From Conoideocrella luteorostrata (Eukaryota > Ascomycota > Sordariomycetes > Hypocreales > Clavicipitaceae): a stretch of DNA of 64,000 nt. The notes below the pieces were generated by a model that was given only the letters and a program-made list of their open reading frames with translations, did not search any database and had not been told where the DNA came from. The DNA lies in the NCBI GenBank assembly GCA_032433595.1, contig JASWJB010000188.1:21639-85638 (forward strand), written 5' to 3'. Below, one piece after another: positions 34,735 to 45,732 of the stretch (its first letter is position 1; every line of letters begins with the position of its first letter). The position numbers and the translations under genes are program-made.

Positions 34735-36377
34735 CTATTTTGCGCCCGTGGGCTGAATACGTGCCATCATCTCCTCCTTGGTAATCAGATGGTCGATTCT
34801 TTCCAATAATCCTAAGAGGCTCTTCATGTTGTGACTCCACTCATTCAGTACGTCATCGGCGTCTCTGGGTTTAGCAAAGCTAACAATGCGTGCAGGCCGG
34901 TCAATCTTCGCGTAGACAGTCTTTGAAGTTACCAATTCGCTGATGTACTTTTCCGTTTCGTCCTCAGTCAAATCAAGCAACTCTGTGAGACGGTTCATCC
35001 GAATTCGAGTGTAGTACTTGGCCACAACACGGACATTGTGCTCAATGACACGCTTTCGCAAGTCTTCCCAACGTTGATGAGCCTTTTCGTCCGATGATTG
35101 GCCGGACTGTGCATCAAAGATATCAGTACTGCATAGATGGGGTCCAAATTCCTTGGAAATCGCAGGCCATCGCATCAACTCCTGGACAGTGAAGAGTCGA
35201 AGAAGCTCGGCATCAAGGGAAACCTGGGAGTTGCGCGTGTCTTTATGGATGCGGTGGAGCAAGTCATGCTGCTCGTTATCATAGGGTGAAAGAATGACAA
35301 AGTAGATGACGCGCTGCAAGATCTGCGAGAACACTTTGTTAGTATGTACGGGGTTTTCATTTGGTCGGGATTTTCGAAAGCAGCCGATCTTACAGGGTGC
35401 AGCTTTGCAGGATCTTTCTCAACAGCCTCAGTATCAAGCACTTGTCGATAGTATTTGCAAACGTCGAGGTATTTGCCGTCGTGCTTCGCCAGGGTGATTT
35501 GTTGTTCGTAATAACGAAGTTTGAGATCTGTGGTGTCATCTTCTTTCTCCTCTGGAACATCCTCGCCCCGAGCCTTCTTCTTCTCCCGTTCCTTCCGCTC
35601 CTTTTCCAGCTGTTCAGCAGTCTTCTTGGGTTTGCGAGACAGATATCTTGTGCTGATCTTGCGAGCAAGAATACCAGCCTGTGTCCAATCGCCATTCTCG
35701 ATGCAGAGAGCAACTTGCCCCAGAATAAACTCCGTCTTCTCCCTTCGATCCATTGAGCCAAACGTCTCTACCTGCAGCTCGCAGAGAATCTCTGTTGCAG
35801 ACTTCAAGTCCCCTTGTTCCTTCTTAATATCCGAGAGAATTTTGGTGACGCGAGCCCGCTCTACTTCGACAAAGATCTTTCCTTCTGTAACAGTACGCAG
35901 AGTCTCGATGACGGAAAGCTTCGTCTTCAAATCGGGGGTGTCGTCAAGGAAACCGACTACCGTCTGAACCATCTTGGTGATGGCTTGCTTGAGTTGACTG
36001 TGCTTCTTTGACAAGACGAGAGTTTGTTCATTCATTAAGCTCCAATCGCCGGCATTTTTACAGATTGTTACAATTGCAATCAATACCCGTGACGTCGATG
36101 CTAAATCTGAGGCCTAGTATTTTATTTAGTTAGTCTCGCGTGTGATACTAGCTGGATGTACACGAATCCCTACCTGACGAGTCTGCTTCTCTAGGGCTGT
36201 GAGCTTCTCGATCGCTCCCTGAAGGTTGCTCTTCACGAAATAGTTAGCAGCTCATCTCATGTGGTAATAGAAATTCGGCACAATCAGCTCTACCTTTCCT
36301 AGGGTCTCAGCTTCCGGAAGCTGTTTGTCGACTTCCTTCGAGAAGTCCTTCTCGGGTTTCAACGCTGCTTCGGACAT
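34735..36377 (-). CDS. rpn5: 26S proteasome regulatory subunit RPN5 (PCI domain, lid)
   Basis: Non-ATPase subunit of the proteasome lid. Exons are 36377-36294, 36230-36174, 36113-35394 and 35322-34735. Introns are 36293-36231, 36173-36114 and 35393-35323; the last has a perfect TACTAAC branch point. The joined product is 482 residues, close to other fungal RPN5. The N-terminus starts MSEAALKPEKDF and continues into helical repeats (SNLQGAIEKLTALEKQTRQ, then ASDLASTSRVLIAI). A basic/acidic insert rich in Lys and Glu sits near residues 215-240. The C-terminal PCI winged helix includes KYYTRIRMNRLTELLDLTE and ISELVTSKTVYAKIDRPARI. The start was chosen because the longer frame to 36446 begins with residues lacking family likeness. 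Confidence 0.95.
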
Positions 36378-37560
36378 GTTGGCGAGGTCGGCTGCTTCTC
36401 TATAGTTTTTATTCGAAGGAATTTCAAAGTCGCACTTGAATGACAAAAGCTGTAGACCAATTTCCCAGCGTTGATGGTTGGATTGTATACGATCTCAATG
36501 TCGCGTGGGTTGGTGGTGCTAACTTGAGGCTGGCTGAAGCTAGGTCGGTTCACGAGGCAGCATGCAACGCAAGAGGCTCCTGCCTGCCCTGTTTCTAGCG
36601 CCCCGACGGCAACTGGCTGTGCCTGCCTTGCAGTGACGGGGGAAAATCGTAGAGCCGCCCCGGCCCGGAATTCTAGGTCCCGCAGGTCATGTGATCATTG
36701 AGCGAGGGCAACATCTCCTTTCCGCGACTCGTAACCGCCCGATCTGATCAGACACTCTGACGTCGGTTAAAAAATTAATACAAGACCAGACATTTCTCTC
36801 TCTGCTAAAGGTTATACATAGCTGCAAATGTTAAGGGGCAATATTTAATTTACTGATCTATTGTGCCATCAACGCGCGATCTGCGGTCAGGGTAAGCATC
36901 TTGTACTAATTTTAGCATTCCATCTAAGTGTGGCTATCATATGAGTTAGATGGCGGTATGATCCAATATAGTAAAGTAGTGGAAGAGACTATGGAGGCAT
37001 GCCTTGTCCTGAGAAATTAGGCTTGAATCACTTTTCTTTCATCATTTCTAATGTGTCTGCAATTTTAAAAAATTTTCTACTTCTAAGCCTACTAAAGTAT
37101 TTAGGAGGAATGCGATGCCGTCGCGGCGAGTCGGCTTAAGTCCGTGAGATCAGACGCAAAGTCACTTTGGACAAATTTGAAATGCCTGAAATACATATGT
37201 GATAAACTTGGAGAAGAGACGTAAAATGCAATGATTGAATGCAAAGCTCATATATTAACATATACCAGGACTTCTGCTGCTGTGAATATATATATGACTG
37301 ATTCTATGCGTTGACCGGGATGCCTCCGACACGATAACCCCTTTTTTGTGCAGTAAGCACAGGCTTAACCAGTTCATTTGTATATGCCGATTTTTTCCCT
37401 GGTGTCTGCACAGCACGGTTCCTATACTTTTGTAACTCCACTTCAATGCATAATTTAAAAATACACAAAATAAACCGGTGCTTCTCCTTGCCTCCCTACC
37501 CCTGCATCCGAATCGCGGGATATTAAAGTAAAATTTGCGCAAGAGCGCTCTACACAACAC
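36378..37560. other. Intergenic region, AT-rich in its right half
   Basis: 1.2 kb upstream of RPN5 and downstream of the membrane protein gene. 36740-37260 is clearly AT-rich. No supported gene, no terminal repeats and no recognisable transposon reading frame. Confidence 0.45.
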
Positions 37561-38494
37561 TTACACAGGTGACTGCGCAACCAAGGTGTCGGCCGGGCTC
37601 GTCGGTGTGTGGGCAGTGTCGCCTTCTTTCTGGAGCCCCTGCGTGGTAATGTCTGCTTCAACGGAGGGATGGGTGATGAGCCAAATGCTAGGTTTCGATT
37701 TGATTCCATCATCCGGTTCTGTAAAAGTCTGAACTGTAATCGCGGAGTCCACGGAGTTGTTACGGCTCACGTCTTGATGAGGGGTGGCGTCCTCTTTCTC
37801 TCGCTTTTCTCTTTTCCGGCGACGATACATGAGATATATCGACAGACAGATGGCATAAAGAACCAGAAGACAGACAACAGGGATGATGATAGGTGCAGCC
37901 CAATGCAGACGATTATTGGACTTGAGTAAGACTCGCGTTAGAGATACAAAGATTGCAGAAGTTATATAATGGAACATGTCCAAGACACTAATGACATGGG
38001 TGCAGCTTGCGGAGGTCTGCGCCAAAACGCAAGCACCGAGTAGCTGGATGATTGAGAGATGGGGAGGGGGGAGCGAACATACTTCTTCTTTTTTGGGAGT
38101 CCAAGGAGGAGAAAGAGTCCAATTTGGGTGCGCATGCTGACCGGTAGAAAGCCACACGGCGTACAAGTCATTGCCCAAATGTTCGGGAGTCCACTCACAA
38201 GACGCAGAGCCAATGGAATCTATCACAACACTCTATCAGTGAGTTGAAATGTTCCGGTAAGCAGCCAGGATACACACCAGTTAAATTTGACACCAAGTCA
38301 TAAACGACAACACCTTCCTCAGGATATCGTATCTTGAAAAGGCCAAGTTGAGAGTCGGCTTTTACCAATGACTGATTCCATTTTAAGGTGAATGGATGTC
38401 CGTTGGAGATGCTGTCATTCCACTCTTCATTAAGAAACCGTAAGCCGTGATCGTGGACACCAATGGCAGCGTCGGCTGCCGGAAGGTGAGCCAT
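37561..38494 (-). CDS. Single-pass membrane protein, uncharacterised, Kre9/Knh1-like ectodomain pattern
   Basis: Exons 38494-38278, 38219-38083 and 37920-37561; introns 38277-38220 and 38082-37921. The product is 237 residues. The N-terminal ~115 residues carry several NxT/NxS sites and a pattern (ISNGHPFTLKW, then GLFKIRYP and YDLVSNLT) like the small beta-sandwich of fungal wall-associated Kre9/Knh1-type domains. One transmembrane helix (about 125-147, ending IYLMYRRRKREKREK) has the positive-inside signal on its C-terminal side. The tail is a polar Ser/Thr-rich cytoplasmic domain. No cleavable signal peptide is visible at the first ATG, so the helix may act as a reverse signal anchor, or a 5' exon is missed. 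The function is unknown; a surface receptor or wall-linked role is inference. Confidence 0.7.
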
Positions 38495-39961
38495 AAGAGA
38501 GGTAGTGGTTGGTATCCCAGCCAGGGATGATGGGAGCCGCAGTGAGTGGCGTGGAGTGCAAATGCATACTCACTCACCTCACTAGCATCAAAATCAACGA
38601 CACAAGAGACTAGGTATATATAGGTATGGCTATAGGTATGGCTATAGGCAACAGCGAGAACCAAAGCAGCGGGAATGGTTCATTATATGGGTAAAAATCA
38701 GAGCTGGGGGTGGCTTAATAGCTCCATAGGGTGGATAAAGGTCTCAGCCTGCAAGGGAGGATGGGCCGGATCGTTGGGTCATAACATGCTTGCCAGCCGT
38801 CTCCTCCGACGAGAAAACTCACGATGCACCACATTAACGGGCTGACAGGTGGCCATTAGCCCAAAAACGGTCACGATGGCTTCATGTACCGCCACCGGGG
38901 GAGCTGTTCTTAAGGGGCTGGCATGCTGCCCTACATGCCTCGTCCGCACGATGCTCGGTCAAGTGACGATGCCAATTTTGATGAGATTCATCTCAGAGAC
39001 ACCACTCAGTGACAATTGACATCAATCTATGAGGCCATTATAGAAATTATCCAAGACCTGACAAATATAGAAGCCCATGCTTCCATGTCGATTGACCAAA
39101 AAGATCTCATAGCTTGTCCTGCCAGGTGTTACACAAGAACGTGGGTCATATTTCCATCATTTGTTCCATACGGAAACATCTTAACTCCACCGAGGACAAA
39201 AACTGGAGTGGGAGATTGGCGGATGGTAGATGAGGGTGAGGTTTGCTATGACACAGTTCAAGAACTGATTGAATCAGTGGCAAACTGAAGCGTGTGGCCG
39301 CAGGTCAGAAAAACATGGGAGGCGGGCAACACGAGCTCCGTGGAAGCAGAGATCTGGCATGCATCTGATAACATTCCAGCGTAAATAAGCTCTTGTATGA
39401 TGGTGAGACATGGGGGCGACTCCTGAAGAGCGGTACGAACTACCTGACAAGAAGCCCCATGATGTGCGCAACGGGTCTGGTACAAGATACAAGTAACGAC
39501 GCTGGAACGGGAAAGGTGAGGTCAACTGCACCTAAAGAGGAAAGTGGACTCTCGCTCCTTGAGCTAACGGTGGGGCAACCTGCCTGCCACTTGCGCAATC
39601 TGGGTCTGGCTTGAGACGCGCTGTGCTGTTGTTGGTTTGTCGAAACACACAGATGCTCGACTCAACAACATCCGAAGCATCGTGAGTTTTTTTTCTTGCT
39701 GCCCCTCTCCTCCGCGGCCCTTTCCCTCGCGCCACTGTGATTCTGTCATATTGCGACGAGACAAATTCCGCATTCTTGGTCTCCTGCGCCCTTCTCTCTA
39801 TTACGCACGACGGTATTCCAGCCCATCATTTCTCACGATAGCTATTGATTGTGGTCCCCGTCACGGCAACAATACAACATCGTGAGGGCAGCATCGTGAC
39901 CCCCTTTCGTCAACTCGCTCTGGGCCCGCTACTTGTCGCCACCACTGCCTCTCCACCGAAC
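38495..39961. other. Upstream region between the membrane protein gene and SPC19
   Basis: 1.47 kb between divergent genes. A 90-codon plus frame at 39016-39288 has no ATG at its start and no family features. From 39690 to 39960 the plus strand is pyrimidine-rich, consistent with the SPC19 promoter and leader. Confidence 0.4.
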
Positions 39962-40522
39962 ATGTCCACCTCTACCGGGACGGCATCGTATGCCGACTGC
40001 GTTTCGTCACTGCGCGGCTCTCTCAACTTTCTCGACTCTTCGGTACACACCCTCGACAATGGCATATATGATTATCCTCGGCTCATAAAGGTTCTCAAAA
40101 CTGTGAGAGTATGTTTGGTGCCATCAATAATTTTATCACGAAAAGCAATATCTGATAGATAATATGCATAGCACTACGAGCTCATCCCGCAAACTACTCT
40201 TGCGACGGCGGAGGCATCGCTTCGTGACGAGATTGGCCCTTATATTGCACTTCTTCTATCTCGAGCCGATGCGCAAATTGAAAGGCAGGATCGACGTATA
40301 GAAACACTTAAAGCTCGAGCAGAGCTTCAGCAAGGCCGCCTGGCCCGGCCCGAAGACACCAGTACAACGTCTGCCCCTAAGGGCCGTAAATTAATAGGAG
40401 AAGATAAGCTCAGAGCACGAATTGTTCACCAGCGCAAAGAAGCCCTTCGATACGGAGTAGAACGACTTGAACTAGAGGTGTTGCAAAAAGAACGGGAACT
40501 AAGGAAACGTCTTGATGGATAG
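39962..40522 (+). CDS. spc19: DASH/Dam1 complex subunit SPC19
   Basis: Kinetochore protein of the fungal DASH ring, which couples kinetochores to spindle microtubules. Exon 1 is 39962-40108 and exon 2 is 40172-40522; the intron 40109-40171 is 63 nt (GTATGT...CATAG). The product is 165 residues. The N-terminal motif SLRGSLNFLDSSVHTLDNG and the segment HYELIPQTTLATAEASL match the family closely. Residues ~75-165 are coiled coil (LLLSRADAQIERQDRRIETL and the C-terminal ELEVLQKERELRKRLDG), as used for assembly with Spc34. Length is normal for a filamentous fungus. The frame downstream of the stop (40522-40875) is not part of the gene. Confidence 0.93.
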
Positions 40523-42199
40523 TGGATGCCCATGACCAGTGGCAAGTTTCCCAAATTATTCTCCCTCACAGCAAACTAGCTGGTTACCGACTCTGGGTTT
40601 TGCCATGTGCAGCTGCCTCCGCAACCCACTGGTTCCCTAGAAGCCTGCGACCTAAGACCAAGGAGCGATTTGTATTGTTATTCATGAAACGACAGCTGGA
40701 CATAATGGATGATGACTACACTCGAAAGGGAAAATGGGGTGCTTCAATACCGTCGTACTGTGGTACAGCCCAACTTGAACGGGAGACAGCAGGAGACAAC
40801 ATTGCTCATGCGACTGGCATGTTCTTCTCCGGCCATACCCGTCGTTGCTGGCACGGTCTCAGGGTCTCAGGCTAGCATGGATTCCGGAGCCCCGAGAAAC
40901 GACCCCCCTCAAGTCACAACACAAGATTCGACCATGCGGTTGGGCAAAGCTATATAAACTGGGTCTGTCCTTTGCAACATATTACTCATTGAACGTATCG
41001 AAATAAGACGTGCCTATCACACAGGCGACTCGGCATGAAGTATATCGGTTCGTCTCTGACTATGGCACAACAGGAACCTTGAGGCGATACTGATCGTTCT
41101 AATAAAGTAAACTAAGATACCTAAAGAAGTTCATAGCTCCTCCATATTTAGTATAACTATTCCCCCAACGACAAAGATTACCAGCAAGACTAGGCAACAT
41201 CTTAGTCATTAACGCGTCAAACTTAGTAGAGTGCGTCATGACCCTCTCCATAGACAGGAGGCTCGTAGTCATCGTTAACTTCCAATAATCCTTCTGTTGG
41301 ATGACTTCGGATTGAGTCGACCTGCTAGTATTATAACACTATTGCATGCGTTACTAATTTTTGCATCGCTCAGGACACAAACTTATGAACTTGATTTTAC
41401 ACATTTATTGATCCCGCTAAGATTTTTGGATATTCTTGCGCAGCGCTGCATTCAAAAGCAGCCAGGTGGTCCTTGACATCCCAACTCCCCATTCCCGCTA
41501 AAAACGCGACTTATCTCAAATGTACATATATAGTCACCCTGGCCTCCTCTTTTCATCTGTTCTTGGGTCCTCCACAGTCTGTGCTGGTTTCATGTCAACG
41601 TCCGTTGAAGACTCAGTTATTTATCCATATGGAAGGAGGGGGCAGTATGTCGCTCGAACCGCACCAGAACATGCCAGGGTATTACCATGGCAAAAGAATC
41701 AACTTGCCGGGTGGAAGCGACTCCTCAAATGGCTGGGGTTGATGTTATGAGAATGAACAACATGACATACAAGGTAGAGAAAAAAAAATTGAAGAGAAAG
41801 GCTAATGTGGCAAGATAAAGAAAAAAAAGTTTCCCTGTCAATGCCGATAAGGGGATCGTCGTCCAAATGTACTCCATCCAATACATGTCCCAGTAGCCAC
41901 GTTGTTTTTGCAAAACAGAATACTTAGAAAAAAGACAATGGCAAAGACCTAAATAAGAAGAAAAGAAAACCAAACAAGCAAACTGAGATAATCCCGGAGT
42001 CGTGGCTCTGAGGCATTATAAGGCGATCGTTAAACAGTAACAAAATCTGTTTTTAACATTCGCCCTAGACGAGAAAGTAATTCGAGGCCGGCAGTATAAT
42101 ATGTAGTGTTATTCGTCCCAGGTCGTATCTTTACTCCAAAAAACTCGCTCTGTTCAGAGAAGTCGATGATCGCGTGTGCGAATTCACCTTGTCATTTGA
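40523..42199. other. Convergent intergenic region between SPC19 and SHO1
   Basis: 1.68 kb without a supported gene. Two overlapping plus frames (40522-40875 and 40709-40957) run through the same bases with no family features. On the minus strand 41321-41099 is open for more than 60 codons in AT-rich sequence; it may be chance or a relic. Confidence 0.4.
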
Positions 42200-43222
42200 T
42201 CATAATAAGATGAGGTAGTTGCTTGGGGCGATACCAGTCTCGCCGGTGCCGCGTCTCCGTGCTTGCCACCATCTTCCGCTGACGTCGGATACGTCGAGAA
42301 TTTCATGCTTGTTAAAGGAGATTTCATTTGCATCTGAGGGATTTGCCTCATAGCTGTAAATGGCCTTGGCCTGGTAGGGGTACTCGGTCGGAGGAAGGAC
42401 TTCCTCGTCGGTGCCGGGGGGTTTGCTATTTGATGGTATTGTGTTGCCGCCATACGAGGGCATGCTAGGCGCAGGAGGGGCCTGAGAAGAACCTCCAACG
42501 GGCGAGGGGTTCTCGAAACCGTTGAGCTGGGCTGAAGTGTACATCTGTGGCGGTTGGACAGAGTTTGAGGTTTCTGGGCGGCCTGTACCACCGTAGCCGT
42601 TCATGGCTTGGCTATGCACAGCGTTCGACTCCTTGGCCAATGCGAACGAATCCAAGAATGCTCGGGGTGTCGAGGACGGTGTCGACCCAAAGTAGAAAAT
42701 CCACACGATGATCACCATAGACAACAGGATGAAACCTGCCGCTGCAGCTTCTCTGGCTCCGTTCTTGGAGTAGACGAGTGAATTGATGCCAGACGTCACA
42801 AGCACCATGCCACCAGCTAGATAGCCCGTAACGGCGACGTGGTACGTATGGATCGAGTCGCTGGCGACTACGACGAATACGCCGAGTATCATGAATATGC
42901 TGTATACGACAGCCCACCAAGCGAACGAAGGGAAGTTACCGTCCGGATTCCGATCAGCTCCAGCGTTATTCGCTTGGATTTGGGCAATGATACAAGATAT
43001 AAAGGTGATGAACCAGGCAAGCTGCGTGTATTCTTGTGTTAGCAGATTGTATGGGGAATAGCAAGTGCTGGGGCCAATTCTTGGGGGCAAAAAAGAGGTT
43101 GTCCAATTTATGACACGTACAAGAGAGATAGAAATAGTTGCCAGAGCAAAGGGATCCCCGAGAATATTGCCCAGCGATACACTCTGTTTTCGGCTGCCGC
43201 CGTACGCCCGCGAACGTTCCAT
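42200..43222 (-). CDS. sho1: High-osmolarity signalling membrane protein SHO1
   Basis: Osmosensor of the HOG MAP-kinase pathway, in the plasma membrane, whose SH3 domain recruits Pbs2. Exon 1 is 43222-43121 and exon 2 is 43021-42200. The 99-nt intron 43120-43022 has a GTACGT donor, GCTAAC branch and CGCAG acceptor. The product is 307 residues. Four membrane helices: from [15 protein letters not shown], from [15 protein letters not shown], from [12 protein letters not shown] and from [16 protein letters not shown] Pro/Ser-rich linker follows, then the SH3 domain at the C-terminus ([36 protein letters not shown]). The frame is also open upstream to an ATG at 43264 (14 more residues); homologues start at the MERSRAYGG methionine, so I chose 43222. 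The intron itself has no stop codon and length divisible by three. Confidence 0.94.
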   Translation of the reverse strand: MERSRAYGGSRKQSVSLGNILGDPFALATISISLVRVINWTTSFLPPRIGPSTCYSPYNLLTQEYTQLAWFITFISCIIAQIQANNAGADRNPDGNFPSFAWWAVVYSIFMILGVFVVVASDSIHTYHVAVTGYLAGGMVLVTSGINSLVYSKNGAREAAAAGFILLSMVIIVWIFYFGSTPSSTPRAFLDSFALAKESNAVHSQAMNGYGGTGRPETSNSVQPPQMYTSAQLNGFENPSPVGGSSQAPPAPSMPSYGGNTIPSNSKPPGTDEEVLPPTEYPYQAKAIYSYEANPSDANEISFNKHEILDVSDVSGRWWQARRRGTGETGIAPSNYLILL

Positions 43223-45296
43223 TTTCACAAGTGATGGAGAGTACTGAGAACCGTAACCCGGCATGTGGAAGGGGTTGAAGCAAACCGATTGATGACGACG
43301 GTTGATTTACTACCGAGCAGTTCTGATGCAAAGCGACGAGATCGAATGGGACAGCTCACGTTTGGCAGCAACAGGGCACTGAACGTAGAGCGCGAAGCGA
43401 GGTCGTCCAGTTGGTGGTGGGCGCGCTCTGGAGGTGAAAGAAGGAGGAAGATAAAGGTCGAGGAAAAGCGGCCCAACAGGGGATCGGTCCGGCACAGCCG
43501 CAATCGACAAAAAAAGGCGTTAGGTTAGAATAAGACAGCGACAGTCAATGAAAAGAGGGACAGAGCAGCGCAAGCTCAAGTTGAAATCGAGGTTGGCTCG
43601 GATGCAGCCGTGCACAGCGAAAAAGTTGTCAAACCCGACAGCGATCAATCAGGCGGCAGACTGGATGGAGAGAAGAAGAGCGAGGGAGAAAATTGGGAAG
43701 GAAGACGACGTTAAAGCGGATGTCGCTAAAGTTGGATGAGATTGGTGTGGCAGCGACTGCAGGACATGAGTTGCGGCGGGAGGCGGCGGTTCGGGTGCGC
43801 TGGTGTGGGCGAGGTCTGGTGGCTACCCAGGCCGCCAGGCTAGGCTAGCTGCACAAATAATACACTAGGCGTATTACTCTAGACGGCGTGGAGTCCTCGA
43901 AGTCGTCGACGCGGCTGGTTGGTGCTCGGTCGGTGCGTAAGCCTTAACTGGCCAAGCAAGCAGCAGCAGGCTGATGTATCGACCAGTGAAAGCGGTTCGG
44001 GCTAGACGGTGAAAGGGCAAAGTAGAGGACACCAGACAGGGACCTGATCCAACGTTGGGTAAATATAGCACAATGCCACAATGCCAATCACGGTGGAGCT
44101 GGGCTGTGGACGAGTCGAGTACTCGTGAGAGAGATGCTTTCGCTCGATTCGGCGGGCCCAATTCGCGCCACAGGACGTGGCAGTGGAGTTTCCTGTCAGG
44201 GGTCTGCGGTCTACTTGGTCAATCTGGTCTGTAACTCCTCGATAAGGAGTCGTAGCAGCTGGAAATGAGAGATGACCGGTTGATATTAGGCGGCAGATCA
44301 GGACGAATTGTATCGGCGGGTTGGAGGTGAGCAAAACGGCAAAGACGGTAGAGAGGAAGAGGGGAAGAGGAGAAGAGCCGAAACCAGATCAACAGTGCCA
44401 AGGTTAGAACGTGCGGCGATGGACAGCTGTTAAAGGATGGGGGAAACAGGGCGAGAATGAGTTCCAGAACCCGATATCCAACGGCACGTACAGAATTGTC
44501 TGAACATACAACTTGACAACGAAACTAATAGCTAGTTCGTACGGATGCCGGATGGATCGCAAATCTGGGACACAGGAGCCCCTCCACTGGCGCTTTTACT
44601 GTGCACTTACTGTGCAATATTGTAGTAACTGCAAATAGGTGCTGGGTACGGAGTGGTTTATGGAGTGACCCTCGTAGGGTTTATGATAACTAGTCTGAAG
44701 GATGTGGCACCAACCGACAAAACTTTAGCTTTTGATTCGATGCAAGGCCTCCAATTGATTCCTGACTACAGAGTACGGCGAGGGACGGTGACCGATCGAG
44801 TGGCAGTGCGAGTCTGGCAGGCTAATCTTCCCAACAGCACGGCGTCTGGGGAATGGAGTAGTTGCGTAACAGCGTCACAGTGACAGCTTCAGCAGAGGGA
44901 GACGATGATTGACAGACGAAGAAATGCAAGACTATACTCCGTAGCCATAGGGGCCTAGTGAGAGACATTATCGAGTTGGAAGGGCCGCTAAACGGCGAAG
45001 TTGCTCCCCGGCTCCAGGCTCAACAGCGAGACAGGAGAAAATACTTGGCTGCATGTCTGGCTTGGGAGATGTGTGGGACCAGGGCATCCGGCCATCAATT
45101 TAGGTCATCAGGGGTCGATTGGCTCAGCGTTGCAGACGTCGTCGTGGTTGGCAGGCAGTGGTCCTGTGAGCATGCAATGCAAATCAGTGGCCTGCAGTGG
45201 CTGGACCGTCCACGCCTCGCCACGCGCCTTGCCTCAGCAGGAACTCCCAGAGTCCTGTCGACAAGTTTACAAGGGGTCTGGTTTGGTTACGGAATA

Positions 45297-45328
45297 TTGA
45301 TTGATTAATTGATTAATTGATTAATTGA
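45297..45328. repeat. TTGATTAA tandem repeat
   Basis: About four units of an 8-bp AT-rich repeat (ATTGATTA/TTGATTAA) in non-coding DNA. Confidence 0.9.
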
Positions 45329-45620
45329 AATACTTAGTACAATGGAGATTGCCAACTATCACGATACGGACCGCCTCCCAGCATCTAGCATCATGCAGAA
45401 ATCAAGACACCATCGTGGCATTGTCGTCTTATCATACCCCAAACAAGCGACCATGATCTCCGTTTCTTGACACAGTAATGCCCCAAGCGGCTCCTTCTCC
45501 CATCGGGGGACTCCAGCCCCGTGTCGCGCCTTGTACGTGGTGGCGGGCAGAGGAATGGGGCGCGAACAACAGGACGTCCAGCCCACGCTCTGACGACTGG
45601 CTCTTGATGGCTGGACGAGC

Positions 45621-45634
45621 ACTCCGTACGGAGT
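45621..45634. repeat. 14-bp palindrome ACTCCGTACGGAGT
   Basis: A perfect palindrome formed by two inverted copies of the CGGAGT core that is scattered through the window's intergenic DNA. It is the only place I saw the two orientations fused exactly. Confidence 0.85.
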
Positions 45635-45695
45635 CCGGAATAGAATGCTTCCATGCCTAGTAATGAGTTCAGGAGGTCCCTGGAGAACCGACTAC

Positions 45696-45732
45696 CAGGT
45701 CGTGGCAGGTCGTGGCAGGTCGTAGCAGGTCT
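45696..45732. repeat. GGCAGGTCGT tandem repeat
   Basis: Three to four 10-bp units with single mismatches in non-coding DNA. Confidence 0.85.

Noticed and set aside
39016..39288. 90-codon plus frame upstream of SPC19
   Set aside because: It starts with TTG, has no family features and no transcript signal.
43265..44400. Several minus-strand frames of 60-120 codons upstream of SHO1
   Set aside because: They overlap in three registers in pyrimidine-rich DNA and look like a leader or promoter rather than genes.
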